64,000 nt of DNA from Spirosoma rigui (GCF_002067135.1 NZ_CP020105.1:1-64000), one strand, 5' to 3'. Positions 35,274 through 44,022 are shown, counted from the stretch's first letter. Numbers and translations are program-made. The notes: generated by a model from the letters alone, not told the origin.

Positions 35274-35286
35274 AGTAATTACTGAA
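35274..35286. promoter_or_regulatory. Candidate operator shared with susC4 (susC3 copy)
   Basis: AGTAATTACTGAA contains the perfect 10-base palindrome AGTAATTACT. Its near edge lies 149 bases from the start of the -33 element at 35125. The same 13-mer lies at exactly 149 bases from the matching position upstream of susC4. Confidence 0.5.
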
Positions 35287-35595
35287 CCAAAAGCCCTCAA
35301 TATTAGAAAAATACAACTATGACTAATAAGTATATATACTTAAAAAACTATAAGTATTCATGTATAAAATTTCCTGCCTGTGGCACACCTCGACAGACCA
35401 GCCATGTTGATAGCTTAATGAATCAATGATGGACTTGTAATTTTCTAATTTGGATTGGCTGATTAGTTCATTTCAGCCTATGCCTGCTATCAGTGCAGGG
35501 CACAATACGGCCTGTCTATGTACGAGTGAGACCGAAGACGCATCCAACAGGTGTTGGTGTATATTTTCCTGAGTAACGGGGAGGAGAGATACCGC

Positions 35596-36831
35596 TTATT
35601 TCACGTAGTAAAAGACCAGATTCATCATTTCGTCGGTCGAATTCCAGCCATAGCCAACCGTTTTAACGGGCCGGTTTGGATTAAGCGGATTCTGGTCAGT
35701 ATTATCGTAGTGGGCTTCGGCAATAATTGTCGACCCTTTCGGCAGCACCAGTGTATTTCGAAAAAAGTAGGTGAGTTGCCAGTTGTAATCCCAGCTGGGG
35801 ATGTTGATCAGGTTGATCGCTTCACCGTCGGGCGTGATGGCAAACGCTTTCACCGACTGGCCCAACCGGTGCATGTGCGGCAGCACCGACAGTAGCCGAA
35901 TGGTGTCGGGCAGCGGCCCGTAGTTCATGTAAAAAGCAGGGCGGGTATTAGCCGGAAGCTGGAAAGGTTGGTTAGAAATGTTATTTTCGGTGAGCGACAG
36001 GGTTTTTACCACCCGCGCTACGGGCGTTTTAGCGAAATACAGGCGCACTTCCGATTGATCCTGATCGGCTTTAGCAGAGGGCGCGTAGTGGATATTCATG
36101 ATCAGATCACTGCCCTTGCGAATACGTTTGGCCGCGCCCGCCGGAAACGTGACCCGATCGTTACCCGGTACCCACCCATATAAAAACTCATCGGCCAGGG
36201 GCGTCCGCTGGAAATCGCGCAGGTGCGGGTCGTCTTCACTGATTCCGTCGATACCCGCCATCGTTCCCGTCGAATCGACCATCAGGCGGCTGTGGTGAAC
36301 CAGTTTACGGTTTCCCGGCACAAACTCAATGGCTTCTACCCATACATCTTCCCGTAAATTCATGGGAACGTGGAAATACCGAAAATCCTCCCGGCCGTCG
36401 CCATGAATGGCATACGGTTTTATCGGCAGCACCAGGTCGGGTTTGCGGCTGTCAGCGGGTAGCATCTCATCGCCGTCCGCACGTCCCCGTTTCTTTTTTC
36501 CTTCTTCCAGTCCGCCAGTTACCCAGGCCTGAATCGTACTGATTTCGGCATCCGATAAACCTCGTTCGTTGGCATAGTGCTGGAACGCCCGATCGGCGGG
36601 GAAGGGCGGCATATACCGCGCCTGGGTAACTTTGGCAATAAATTTACTCCGCTTTACTACATCCGGATACGTAAGCAGACTAAAGGGGCCAACGCCACCG
36701 GGCTGGTGGCAGGGAGCACAATGCCGGGTAATGATTGGCTGAATATCGGCCGTGTAGGTTGGTGGCTGCGCCCGTAGCACGGTAGCCATCAATAGCAAAA
36801 GCAAAAAGATACCCTTTGACCGCTTCTTCAT
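35596..36831 (-). CDS. Secreted cytochrome c fused to a copper type II monooxygenase-like domain
   Basis: The 411-residue protein has a signal peptide (ending LRAQ) and a short mono-heme cytochrome c domain with CAPCH (Cys38, Cys41, His42) and the distal Met in RYMPPFP (Met74). The larger C-terminal part follows the plan of copper type II, ascorbate-dependent monooxygenases (DBH/PHM). A His-His pair (179-180) and a later His (248, NIHYA) match the first copper site; His319-x-His321 (PHMHRLG) plus a Met in the C-terminal DEMMNLVFYY match the second. The family hydroxylates C-H bonds with electrons delivered one at a time. It is the last gene of the susC4 strand series, 74 bases behind a lipoprotein gene but after a terminator. 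Confidence 0.8.
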   Translation of the reverse strand: MKKRSKGIFLLLLLMATVLRAQPPTYTADIQPIITRHCAPCHQPGGVGPFSLLTYPDVVKRSKFIAKVTQARYMPPFPADRAFQHYANERGLSDAEISTIQAWVTGGLEEGKKKRGRADGDEMLPADSRKPDLVLPIKPYAIHGDGREDFRYFHVPMNLREDVWVEAIEFVPGNRKLVHHSRLMVDSTGTMAGIDGISEDDPHLRDFQRTPLADEFLYGWVPGNDRVTFPAGAAKRIRKGSDLIMNIHYAPSAKADQDQSEVRLYFAKTPVARVVKTLSLTENNISNQPFQLPANTRPAFYMNYGPLPDTIRLLSVLPHMHRLGQSVKAFAITPDGEAINLINIPSWDYNWQLTYFFRNTLVLPKGSTIIAEAHYDNTDQNPLNPNRPVKTVGYGWNSTDEMMNLVFYYVK

Positions 36832-36845
36832 CGCAATCGAATATA

Positions 36846-36885
36846 GAAAAAAAATAGCAGCAGCGGGACATCCCGCTGCTGCTAT
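36846..36885 (-). terminator. Terminator between the lipoprotein and cytochrome/copper genes
   Basis: A 15-base perfect stem (36854-36868 with 36871-36885) has a two-base loop, with an A run on the plus strand that gives eight U in the minus-strand transcript. It is the strongest intrinsic terminator in the window. Confidence 0.93.
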
Positions 36886-36905
36886 CTGTTACCCTGGTTA
36901 CGCTG

Positions 36906-37598
36906 TTACTTCACGGTAAAATTCAGACGGCAATTCGAGTTCGCCTGCGACACCGGGGTTGGGTCAAGGCAGATACTATCTTCGTTCCATACTTTAAATA
37001 CCAACCCATCGGATGTGGTGAGTTCCCAGGTGACAACAAACGCATCGGCGTTTGCCACTGTTTTACCACCAACGACCTGCGCACCCTGTAAGCGGGCACC
37101 CGCGGGCCGTGGCCGGGCCGGGTTTTCAAACACCTTCACCGCGTTTACCTTGTCATACTTAACCGTAGCATCCTTGTAAAGCGTATAAATATCAGCAGGA
37201 GCAAGACTAAACATGTTCCACTGACGGTTGGCGGCTGGCGTTTCTATCGTTTTCACCACTTTACCACCGTTACCCAGCGATACCGTTTTTGGGTTTCCGT
37301 CGGGATCGGTGTACGACTCGATCATGTCTACTTTGATAACTACTTTACTAACCGTCAGCTTGTTATCAAGGGACACCCACCGAATTTTAAAATCAATCTT
37401 CGACGCGTCCTGCCCTGTGAGCGGAAAGTTTTTGGCGTTGGCCGCAAAATTGGCTTTGCCCGCTTCGGGCAAACCGTCAAAAACGCCCAAGGCATGCACA
37501 CCTGGCTCCCAGGGTTTATTAGGGTTGAGTGACTCATCCTGGCAACCCACCAGCAGCATAACCGCCACTGTTAATGAATATAAAAAGAGTTGTTTCAT
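36906..37598 (-). CDS. Lipoprotein of the susC4 unit, family not recognised
   Basis: The 230-residue protein has a lipoprotein signal with Cys19 (LLVGC). The rest is beta rich: DFKIRWVSLDNKLTVSKVVIKVDMIESYTDPDGNPKTVSLG, FSLAPADIYTLYKDATVKYDKVNAVKVF, and ADAFVVTWELTTSDGLVFKVWNEDSIC, with two C-terminal Cys residues that may form a disulfide. It resembles the accessory surface lipoproteins that follow susD genes. The ATG at 37598 begins the signal; an ATG three codons upstream is also possible. It follows susD4 by 70 bases, which contain an inverted repeat, and is closed by a strong terminator. Confidence 0.75.
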   Translation of the reverse strand: MKQLFLYSLTVAVMLLVGCQDESLNPNKPWEPGVHALGVFDGLPEAGKANFAANAKNFPLTGQDASKIDFKIRWVSLDNKLTVSKVVIKVDMIESYTDPDGNPKTVSLGNGGKVVKTIETPAANRQWNMFSLAPADIYTLYKDATVKYDKVNAVKVFENPARPRPAGARLQGAQVVGGKTVANADAFVVTWELTTSDGLVFKVWNEDSICLDPTPVSQANSNCRLNFTVK

Positions 37599-37620
37599 TG
37601 CTGTCATTAGCTGGTTAACC

Positions 37621-37656
37621 CACCCATTACGCACGGTTATACGGGTGTAATGGGTG
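37621..37656 (-). repeat. Intercistronic hairpin between susD4 and the lipoprotein gene
   Basis: CACCCATTAC at 37621-37630 is perfectly complementary to GTAATGGGTG at 37647-37656 around a 16-base loop. No T run follows in the minus direction, so it more likely shapes message stability than ends transcription. Confidence 0.55.
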
Positions 37657-37668
37657 GCTATGATTTTC

Positions 37669-39396
37669 TTAGTATTCCCACTTCACCTTTACCTTATCCC
37701 AGAAAATCGGGTCCCGATCAAAAATAACATCGGTAATGTACTTGGATGCATTCGGGTTCAGGGCACCTTCAGCCTGCGGATAAGGCAGCCGGAGCGCATA
37801 CTGGCGGGGTGGCTTGGAAATGGGGGCCTGGATACCCACCGAGAACTGCTTGAACTGACTTTGGATAGGATAGCCGGTCCGACGTTGCAGGTTCCACATG
37901 TCCATACCCTGTCCCCATGACGAGAACCAGATTTGCTTGGCCACTACGTTCAGTTTAGACTGGGTGGACGTAGCGGCATCGTACAAGTCCAGCCACGCTT
38001 TCACGTACGCATCTACCTCGGCCTGCGCGGGTGCTTTTGCCCGGGTCGGGTCTGACTTGAGGCCCTGTGCTACAACGACGGCAATCTGCTCACGCATAGC
38101 GGCTTCGAAAAGCGCCTTGGGATCGCCCGTTACGCCGGTTCCGTCCAGAATCGCTTCGACCTGGTAGTACTTCGTATTCCAGCTATGGATAAGGGGCCAC
38201 TGGCCGTCACCACCAAAGTTGAGCGCTGCCTGACCCGTCAGTGCAGTAGCAGTTACGCTGCGATCCGAAAAAACGCCCCCTGCCGGATAAGTTCCGGGAG
38301 CCGTACGCAGTGGTCCATCCGCAGCCGCACCGGATACGTCGGCACGGTCGCGTCCGAAGTAACCCGCTATGTAGGCCAGATCAGTCGTTGGTATGGCACC
38401 GGTGATGCCAAATGCTTTCTTGTACTCATCGAGGAACGAGGCCCGGAGCGGCAGGTACGACCCACCAAACGGCGTAGTGCCGCGGTCGGTTGGGTTGTTC
38501 TGGTCCAGGATACGCGACGTTTGCCGGTAGAAGTAGAAAGGCAGCCGTGGATCTTTATTCAGGATCATTTCGCCCATCAACTGGTGGTTGATATACGTTG
38601 GATCTGACGTACCGGTGTAGGTAATAAACCAGGGGTGGGTGTTACGCTCTGGTGAAATCTGCTTGGAGTACAGGTAAGACCAGTTCTGCGCCGGGGTTGT
38701 AATATACCCGCCCGCATCGAAAGCAGCCTTTAGTTCGGCATTGCCATTAGTGCGGCCTTTGCGCGAGTTGAGCAGTAACCGCAGCTTAACCGTTTTGGCA
38801 ATCCGCGTCCAGGTAGTTGCGTTACCGCCACCCATGTAGTCGTTGATTACGGCAACCGGCTGGGGCTTAGCGAGTTCGACAACAGCCTGATCGCAGAGCT
38901 TGAGCAGGTCTTCATAAATAGCGGCATCCTTGTCGAAAGCCGGCGTTTTATTGGGTTCGGCCGCGTTACCCTTCCAGGCTTCCGAGTACGGCATATCGCC
39001 GAACATATCCACGTAGTTACCCATCGCATACGCTTTGAGGACCAGAGCAATGCCCCGGTAGCGAGGGTTCTTGCCGTCTTCCGTCGCCCGCAGCATCTCT
39101 TCCATGCTCTGCAGGTTTTGGTAAGCACCGTTCCAGGTTCCCTGGAAGCTGGTATTACTGAGATTATAGGCATCGCTGGAATTCCAGAGTCCCGCAAAGC
39201 CCATCGCACTGCTATTGACGGCTTCAAATGCATTGCGTGCGGCATTCTCTGCTACGGGTAAAAGTAGACCCAATGAGCCGGTTGCCGGTTTGTTGGGGTC
39301 TTTGTTGATGTCCAGTTCGGTGTAATCACACGAACTGGCTATGCTGATGATTCCAGCCAGTGCCAGTGTCCTGGCAATGTTTTTTGTATTAATCAT
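37669..39396 (-). CDS. SusD-like outer-membrane lipoprotein, SusD-like_2 type (pair 4)
   Basis: The 575-residue protein has a lipobox ending at Cys23 (IASSC). It opens YTELDINKDPNKPATGSLGLLLPVAENAARNAFE, the pattern of the SusD-like_2 branch, and continues with YQNLQSMEEMLRATEDGKNPRYRGIALVLKAYAMGNYVDMFGDMPYSEAW. The branch differs from SusD1-3 in length and N-terminal motif but plays the same lid role over a SusC barrel. The end (YALRLPYPQAEGALNPN) is also typical. It starts 63 bases after susC4. Confidence 0.92.
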   Translation of the reverse strand: MINTKNIARTLALAGIISIASSCDYTELDINKDPNKPATGSLGLLLPVAENAARNAFEAVNSSAMGFAGLWNSSDAYNLSNTSFQGTWNGAYQNLQSMEEMLRATEDGKNPRYRGIALVLKAYAMGNYVDMFGDMPYSEAWKGNAAEPNKTPAFDKDAAIYEDLLKLCDQAVVELAKPQPVAVINDYMGGGNATTWTRIAKTVKLRLLLNSRKGRTNGNAELKAAFDAGGYITTPAQNWSYLYSKQISPERNTHPWFITYTGTSDPTYINHQLMGEMILNKDPRLPFYFYRQTSRILDQNNPTDRGTTPFGGSYLPLRASFLDEYKKAFGITGAIPTTDLAYIAGYFGRDRADVSGAAADGPLRTAPGTYPAGGVFSDRSVTATALTGQAALNFGGDGQWPLIHSWNTKYYQVEAILDGTGVTGDPKALFEAAMREQIAVVVAQGLKSDPTRAKAPAQAEVDAYVKAWLDLYDAATSTQSKLNVVAKQIWFSSWGQGMDMWNLQRRTGYPIQSQFKQFSVGIQAPISKPPRQYALRLPYPQAEGALNPNASKYITDVIFDRDPIFWDKVKVKWEY

Positions 39397-39425
39397 CGTA
39401 ACTGCTTAGTTAGATTTTTTAATGA

Positions 39426-39450
39426 GGGAGATCCGTGAGGTGGATCTCCC
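39426..39450 (-). repeat. Intercistronic hairpin between susC4 and susD4
   Basis: GGGAGATCC at 39426-39434 and GGATCTCCC at 39442-39450 form a perfect nine-base stem with a seven-base loop. It ends 9 bases before the susC4 stop position and could lower transcription into, or protect, susD4 message. Confidence 0.55.
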
Positions 39451-39459
39451 TGATCGTAG

Positions 39460-42400
39460 TTAGAATGAAGCATTGAGGTTAATGCCGAAGCGACGCGTCG
39501 ATGGCGAAGCTCCCAGGTCAAAACCCTGGATGTTTGAATCGGCGAAGTTGGACAGTACTTCAGGGTCGAAGTTCAGGCCTTTCAGCATATTGGGGGCGTA
39601 GAACCACAGGTTCCGGCCCGATGCCGACAGACGCAGGCTGCCAAGCACTTTCGCATACCGCTGCAGGAACGCTTTGGGTACGCTGTAGCCCAGCGAGACT
39701 TCCCGCAGGCGCACCACCGTAGCATCGTAGATGTTTACTTCATCAGCCCCGTAAGCGCCGTATCCATCCGTAAAGTGATACTGGAAAGCGGTCATCGCAA
39801 TGGTATTCTTGATGGGTTTACCATCTTCACCCAGTAGTGGCTTGTAAGTAGATGGGTCGCCCAGTACGCCCGGAATTACCCGCATCCCTTCCCGATCTTC
39901 GGAGCTCTTGAGCTGGCCGCGCAGCAACAGCGAAGCTGCCGTGCTTGAGAACAGGCTACCGCCGGCTTTGTAGTCAAGCAGTACGCTTAGGGTGAAATTT
40001 TTGAAGTTCACCGTGTTGGTCCAGCCCAACTGGTATTTCGTATTCGGGTCGCCAATGATGTCTGACTTAGGAGCGCGGATAGGCAGACCCGTCGATGGGT
40101 TGATCAGCAGATTGCCGCTTTCATCCCGGGCGTTCTTCGACCCAATAATCTGACCATAGGGTAGTCCGTTCCGGAAAATCGTTCCGAGCGATGAAAGGCC
40201 CGTACCACCGATGAAGATCTCACCACCGGGACCCGCATCTTCAACTTTCGATTTGATGCGGGTGTAGGCCAGGAACGAAGTCCAGGTGAGTCCGTTTGAC
40301 ATCCGCAGGGGAACGAGCGTCAGGCCTACTTCCCACCCTTTGTTGGAAATTTTACCGGCGTTCGTGATCTCCGTAGCGAAGCCCGATGTACGGGGTAGCT
40401 CCCGGGTAACAATCAGGTCGGTTGATACCCGGTCGAAATGGGCCGCGTCGATACCGATCCGGTTGTTGAAGAATTGCAGTTCAGCGCCTAACTCTACCTC
40501 CGCCGTAAACTCAGGCTTCAGGTTGACATTATTCAGCTGGCTCGGCAGGTTAGCCGTCGAGATAGCGGTACCGTTGTAGAAAGTACGGCCGAGGTTATAA
40601 GCCGTGAATACCTGATAGGGATCGGCATCCTTACCCACTTTAGCGTAGTTAGCCCGCAGTTTACCAAGATTGATGATGTTCTTTGGCAGGTTCAGCACGT
40701 CGGTGAACACGAACGAACCGGATATGGCCGGGTAATAGTAGCTGTTGTTACCGGCGGGCAGCGTCGACGAGTGGTCATTACGAACCGAGCCTGTCAGGAA
40801 CAGAAAGTTGTTGTACCCGACCGTCAGTTCGCTGAAAAGTCCGTACAACCGGCGCTGGTTCCGGTAGTCGGCTGCGTTCTGGTTCAGGGTACCCCCAATG
40901 GTCAATACGTTTGGATCGATGACGGGAGCGCCGGCAACCGATGACTCCGTGTATGTACGCTGGTTCGGGTTGAAACCAACCAACAGTTTGGCATTGATTT
41001 TATCCGTGAAATCATGCTGCGCCGTAGCCAGGAAGGTGAAGTCAACTTCTGTCTTGGTCAGATCCTGCCGGGATACTGAACCGAGGGGCACAAACGAGCC
41101 ACCGGGGCGAAGCACATTTTTCCGGGTTTCCGAATAGGTGTTAAGACCACCACGGGCGGTGAAATTCAGCCACGGCGTAATGTCGTAGCTCATGGTCATG
41201 TTCCCGTACACCCGGTTTACAGCGGAGTTATACAGGTTGTATTTAGCCGTCCAGAGTGGGTTGTCCAGCGCCCGATAGAACACGTTCGAGCCATCCACCG
41301 GGTTTTCGAATGGATAGGCGTTCAGGTCATAGTTGCGGGGCAGGTAGAACAGACGGCTGTAGATCGAACCGGCAGATGCCAGGCCGCCGTAGTCAGCGTA
41401 GTAACCGGCTCCCGACTGTGGGCTCTGCTGGTTGGTGTTGGTGTAGGCTACGCTACCCGCTACGTTGATGCTGTTGTTGAGCGTGGCGTTACCACCAAAG
41501 CTGAGGGTCGTACGGTCAGTGAACGAGTTTGGAATGATACCCTCGTTCCGGGTTTTGGATACCGACGCGTTCAACGATGTCTTGTCGCCGGTCGAGTTGA
41601 TCTGTATACCATTTTCCATCACTTTACCCGTCCGGAAAAAGCCGCCAATAATATCGTGCGGCACGAGTGGTACGGGGATACCCCGGCCGTTTGCCTGCAG
41701 CAACTCAGGGAATGCGGTCTGGTAACGCGCAGCACCGTACGGAACCGTTGCGTCGACCAGGGGATGGGGGATGGTACCCGCCGGATAATCCGGATCAATT
41801 ACTTTCGAGTACCGCTCGAAACCCAGGGCAGCGTTTACGCGATCAACCTCGGATGGGAAAACGGTACCCCAGTTTCCAATGAATCCACCGTTGTAGGTTT
41901 GGTTGGAACCCTGGGTATACGTATTCTGGTAATCAGGAACCGTCGATACGTTCTCGACGGAGTATGACGAGTTAAAATTGATTTCAAGTCCTTTCCGGGC
42001 CGATTTACTACCCGATTTTGTGGTGATAACGATAACGCCATTGGCCGCCCGCGAGCCATACAGCGCCGATGCAGCCGCACCCTTCAGTACGGTCATGGCT
42101 TCGATGTTGTTGGGGTCAATGTCGTAGGCCCGGTTTGTCGTTACCGTGTTTTGGTTATACCCGGCGGTTTGGTTTACCGAGTTGTCGAAAGGAATACCGT
42201 CAACAACGAAAAGGGGCTGGTTATTGCCCGTGAAGGAGTTGTTTCCCCGAATGGTGATGCGTGTACCAGCACCCGGTGCTCCGTTACCAGCCGTGATATT
42301 CACCCCTGGTACTTTACCCGATAGTGCCCGCAGCGGATCTGGCTCGGAGCGTTGCTGAAGTAGATCGCCTTTTACGTTGGAAACGGCGTAGGCGAGCGCC

Positions 42401-42753
42401 TTTTTATCGCGTTGCTGGCCCAGGGCCGTTACAACGACTTCGCCAAGTTGCTTGGCGTCATTTGCCAGCGTCACATCGATTACTGACTTGTTGCCGATCT
42501 CAACTTCCTGCGACGCTGAGCCAACGAAGCTGAATACTAACCGACCACCTTTTTCTGGCGTCGTGATCGAATAGGTTCCGTTGGCATCTGTGTTTGTTCC
42601 GCGTGTTGTTCCCTTAATTACGACTGATACTCCAGGCATGGGCGTTCCATCCTCGGCGGCCTTTACCTTACCCGTGATTGTTCGCTCCTGGGCCCACACG
42701 GGAGTCCAGAGTGAGCACACGAAAAGTATACCCACCAGTAGAATTCTACTCAT
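39460..42753 (-). CDS. SusC/RagA-type TonB-dependent importer (pair 4)
   Basis: The 1097-residue protein has a signal peptide (CSLWTPVWAQ), regulatory beta domain (ITGKVKAAEDGTPMPGVSVVIKG), plug start LGEVVVTALGQQRDKKALAYAVS, plug motifs LRALSGKVPGVNI, ITIRGNNSFTGNNQPLFVVDGIPFDN and LYGSRAANGVIVITTKSG, and a barrel ending NASF. The plug and length are those usually paired with SusD-like_2 lipoproteins, as here. It heads the susC4-susD4-lipoprotein unit from a consensus promoter. Confidence 0.95.
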   Translation of the reverse strand: MSRILLVGILFVCSLWTPVWAQERTITGKVKAAEDGTPMPGVSVVIKGTTRGTNTDANGTYSITTPEKGGRLVFSFVGSASQEVEIGNKSVIDVTLANDAKQLGEVVVTALGQQRDKKALAYAVSNVKGDLLQQRSEPDPLRALSGKVPGVNITAGNGAPGAGTRITIRGNNSFTGNNQPLFVVDGIPFDNSVNQTAGYNQNTVTTNRAYDIDPNNIEAMTVLKGAAASALYGSRAANGVIVITTKSGSKSARKGLEINFNSSYSVENVSTVPDYQNTYTQGSNQTYNGGFIGNWGTVFPSEVDRVNAALGFERYSKVIDPDYPAGTIPHPLVDATVPYGAARYQTAFPELLQANGRGIPVPLVPHDIIGGFFRTGKVMENGIQINSTGDKTSLNASVSKTRNEGIIPNSFTDRTTLSFGGNATLNNSINVAGSVAYTNTNQQSPQSGAGYYADYGGLASAGSIYSRLFYLPRNYDLNAYPFENPVDGSNVFYRALDNPLWTAKYNLYNSAVNRVYGNMTMSYDITPWLNFTARGGLNTYSETRKNVLRPGGSFVPLGSVSRQDLTKTEVDFTFLATAQHDFTDKINAKLLVGFNPNQRTYTESSVAGAPVIDPNVLTIGGTLNQNAADYRNQRRLYGLFSELTVGYNNFLFLTGSVRNDHSSTLPAGNNSYYYPAISGSFVFTDVLNLPKNIINLGKLRANYAKVGKDADPYQVFTAYNLGRTFYNGTAISTANLPSQLNNVNLKPEFTAEVELGAELQFFNNRIGIDAAHFDRVSTDLIVTRELPRTSGFATEITNAGKISNKGWEVGLTLVPLRMSNGLTWTSFLAYTRIKSKVEDAGPGGEIFIGGTGLSSLGTIFRNGLPYGQIIGSKNARDESGNLLINPSTGLPIRAPKSDIIGDPNTKYQLGWTNTVNFKNFTLSVLLDYKAGGSLFSSTAASLLLRGQLKSSEDREGMRVIPGVLGDPSTYKPLLGEDGKPIKNTIAMTAFQYHFTDGYGAYGADEVNIYDATVVRLREVSLGYSVPKAFLQRYAKVLGSLRLSASGRNLWFYAPNMLKGLNFDPEVLSNFADSNIQGFDLGASPSTRRFGINLNASF

Positions 42754-42793
42754 AGTAAGATTACGTTTAGATTAAGAAATACATTACTTATCG

Positions 42794-42824
42794 CAAAACT
42801 AGCAAAAGCCCCAAACCTTACAAA
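42794..42824 (-). promoter_or_regulatory. Consensus Bacteroidota promoter of susC4
   Basis: On the minus strand TTTG (42824-42821) is followed after exactly 19 bases by TAGTTTTG (42801-42794), identical to the -7 box of susC3 and with identical spacing. The -7 box lies 40 bases from the susC4 ATG. Confidence 0.85.
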
Positions 42825-42969
42825 TTTTTCGTTATAATTATAAATACCCTACTATTATTATAACCTTACGCCGTTATGTAAAATATTATTTTGATTATTT
42901 TCGAATTGCTTACATTAATAAACAATTAATTGGCAAAAGAATACTCAATTTCAGAATTTTATATACCTG

Positions 42970-42982
42970 AGTAATTACTGAA
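42970..42982. promoter_or_regulatory. Candidate operator shared with susC3 (susC4 copy)
   Basis: AGTAATTACTGAA, identical to 35274-35286, lies 149 bases from the start of the -33 element at 42821. The surrounding sequence is only loosely similar between the two regions, so the 13-mer stands out. Confidence 0.5.
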
Positions 42983-43075
42983 GTATACCGATTAAATACC
43001 CGAATAGTTCTAATTCTATATTTTCTCTTCTATATGTACTATAGATAGTGTGCCACTCAGGTCACTAACCGTATA

Positions 43076-43123
43076 CTAAAAAGAACGCCTGACCTCAGCC
43101 ACAGTACTGTGGCCGGTCAGGCG
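43076..43123 (-). terminator. Terminator downstream of the patatin gene
   Basis: CGCCTGACC (43086-43094) pairs with GGTCAGGCG (43115-43123), with an inner stem GCCACAG/CTGTGGC. In the minus direction TTCTTTTTAG follows. It lies about 120 bases behind the patatin stop; a second small hairpin (GTACCA..TGGTAC, 43185-43208) lies between. Confidence 0.75.
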
Positions 43124-43242
43124 GCACGATATAAAGTGAGGTGATAGCGGCCTCGCAACGATTGAACCAGCTAATGTCAAAAACGTACCATCGTTTTAAC
43201 GGTGGTACTGTAGCTACCACTAAGACCGGAATAACCCGTGTT

Positions 43243-44022
43243 TCACTCCATTTCCAGGGCGGGACGGTGCAGCGATTTATCAATTTGTCCGGCAATGGAT
43301 CGCGTGTGCTGATAACCGATCCGGAACAATTCACGGGCTTTGCTGATGTCTGTCGTCCCGTACTGAGCCAGTTGGGGAGGTTCGATCAGAACAGTACACT
43401 TACCAAACCGTTCGCGTGTTTTGCTCTGGACAGCCAGTACCAGACTCCGCTCGATAACGCCCCGCATGGAGGTGATGGGTTTCCGGGGTCCCAGTACGTT
43501 GCAGTGCGATCCGATAATGCGGTCAACCTTGTTCTCGATAATTTCGACGGGCAGGTTATTGAGCACCCCCCCATCCACAAACTGGCGCTTGTTGATGAGC
43601 ATTGGCTCAAAGATGCCCGGCAGGCAGCACGAAGCCAGCACCGGCCGAATCAGTTCGCCTTGGTCAAAGACAACCTGCTCGCCATCGTTCAGGTCAACGG
43701 CCAGCACATGCAGCGGTATCTGCAGGGCCTCAAATGAGTCGTGGGGCAGGTATTTCCGGTACAGATCGATGGCCGTATCGATCCGGAGCAGTCCCATCCG
43801 ATTCCAGGCGGGGCGCAGATGCCGCACGAACGACGACGACTCAATAATTTTCAGACTCTCGTCGGGCGAGTAACCCTGAGCAAGTAAGGCACCCGTAATG
43901 GCCCCGGCACTGGTTCCGGCAATCTGGTCGAACGATATACCCATTTCCTGCAGGGCCTTTACTACCCCGAGGTGAGCAATCCCCCGCGCGCCCCCGCCCG
44001 ACAAAACCAACCCGATTCTCAT
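43243..44022 (-). CDS. Patatin-like phospholipase (RssA/NTE-like)
   Basis: The 259-residue protein has the full patatin set: the oxyanion motif SGGGARG (8-14), the nucleophile elbow GTSAG with Ser38, and the catalytic Asp150 in FVDGGVLNNLP. The family uses a Ser-Asp dyad to cleave acyl esters of lipids. There is no signal peptide, so it is likely cytoplasmic or membrane associated, similar to E. coli RssA. It starts 146 bases from the stop of the metallo-hydrolase gene on the same strand. Confidence 0.93.
   Translation of the reverse strand: MRIGLVLSGGGARGIAHLGVVKALQEMGISFDQIAGTSAGAITGALLAQGYSPDESLKIIESSSFVRHLRPAWNRMGLLRIDTAIDLYRKYLPHDSFEALQIPLHVLAVDLNDGEQVVFDQGELIRPVLASCCLPGIFEPMLINKRQFVDGGVLNNLPVEIIENKVDRIIGSHCNVLGPRKPITSMRGVIERSLVLAVQSKTRERFGKCTVLIEPPQLAQYGTTDISKARELFRIGYQHTRSIAGQIDKSLHRPALEME

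Larger units (their letters stand above)
35059..35595. other. A+T-rich control region upstream of susC3
   Basis: These 537 bases hold no gene. Close to susC3 is a complete promoter (35098-35128). Farther upstream are two direct copies of an 11-mer, a palindromic 13-mer also found upstream of susC4, and a 14-base perfect palindrome at 35328-35341. The end next to the cytochrome/copper protein gene (35350-35595) is less A+T rich; apart from a small palindrome at 35544-35557 I see nothing in it. Confidence 0.6.
42754..43242. other. A+T-rich control region between the patatin gene and susC4
   Basis: These 489 bases hold no gene. Next to susC4 are a complete promoter (42794-42824) and the shared 13-mer (42970-42982). 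The other end holds the hairpins behind the patatin gene at 43086-43123 and 43185-43208. The 42830-43080 interval is strongly A+T rich. Confidence 0.6.

Noticed and set aside
43095-43334. Minus-strand frame behind the patatin gene
   Set aside because: It overlaps the patatin gene in another frame and covers the terminator hairpin; no protein features are visible.
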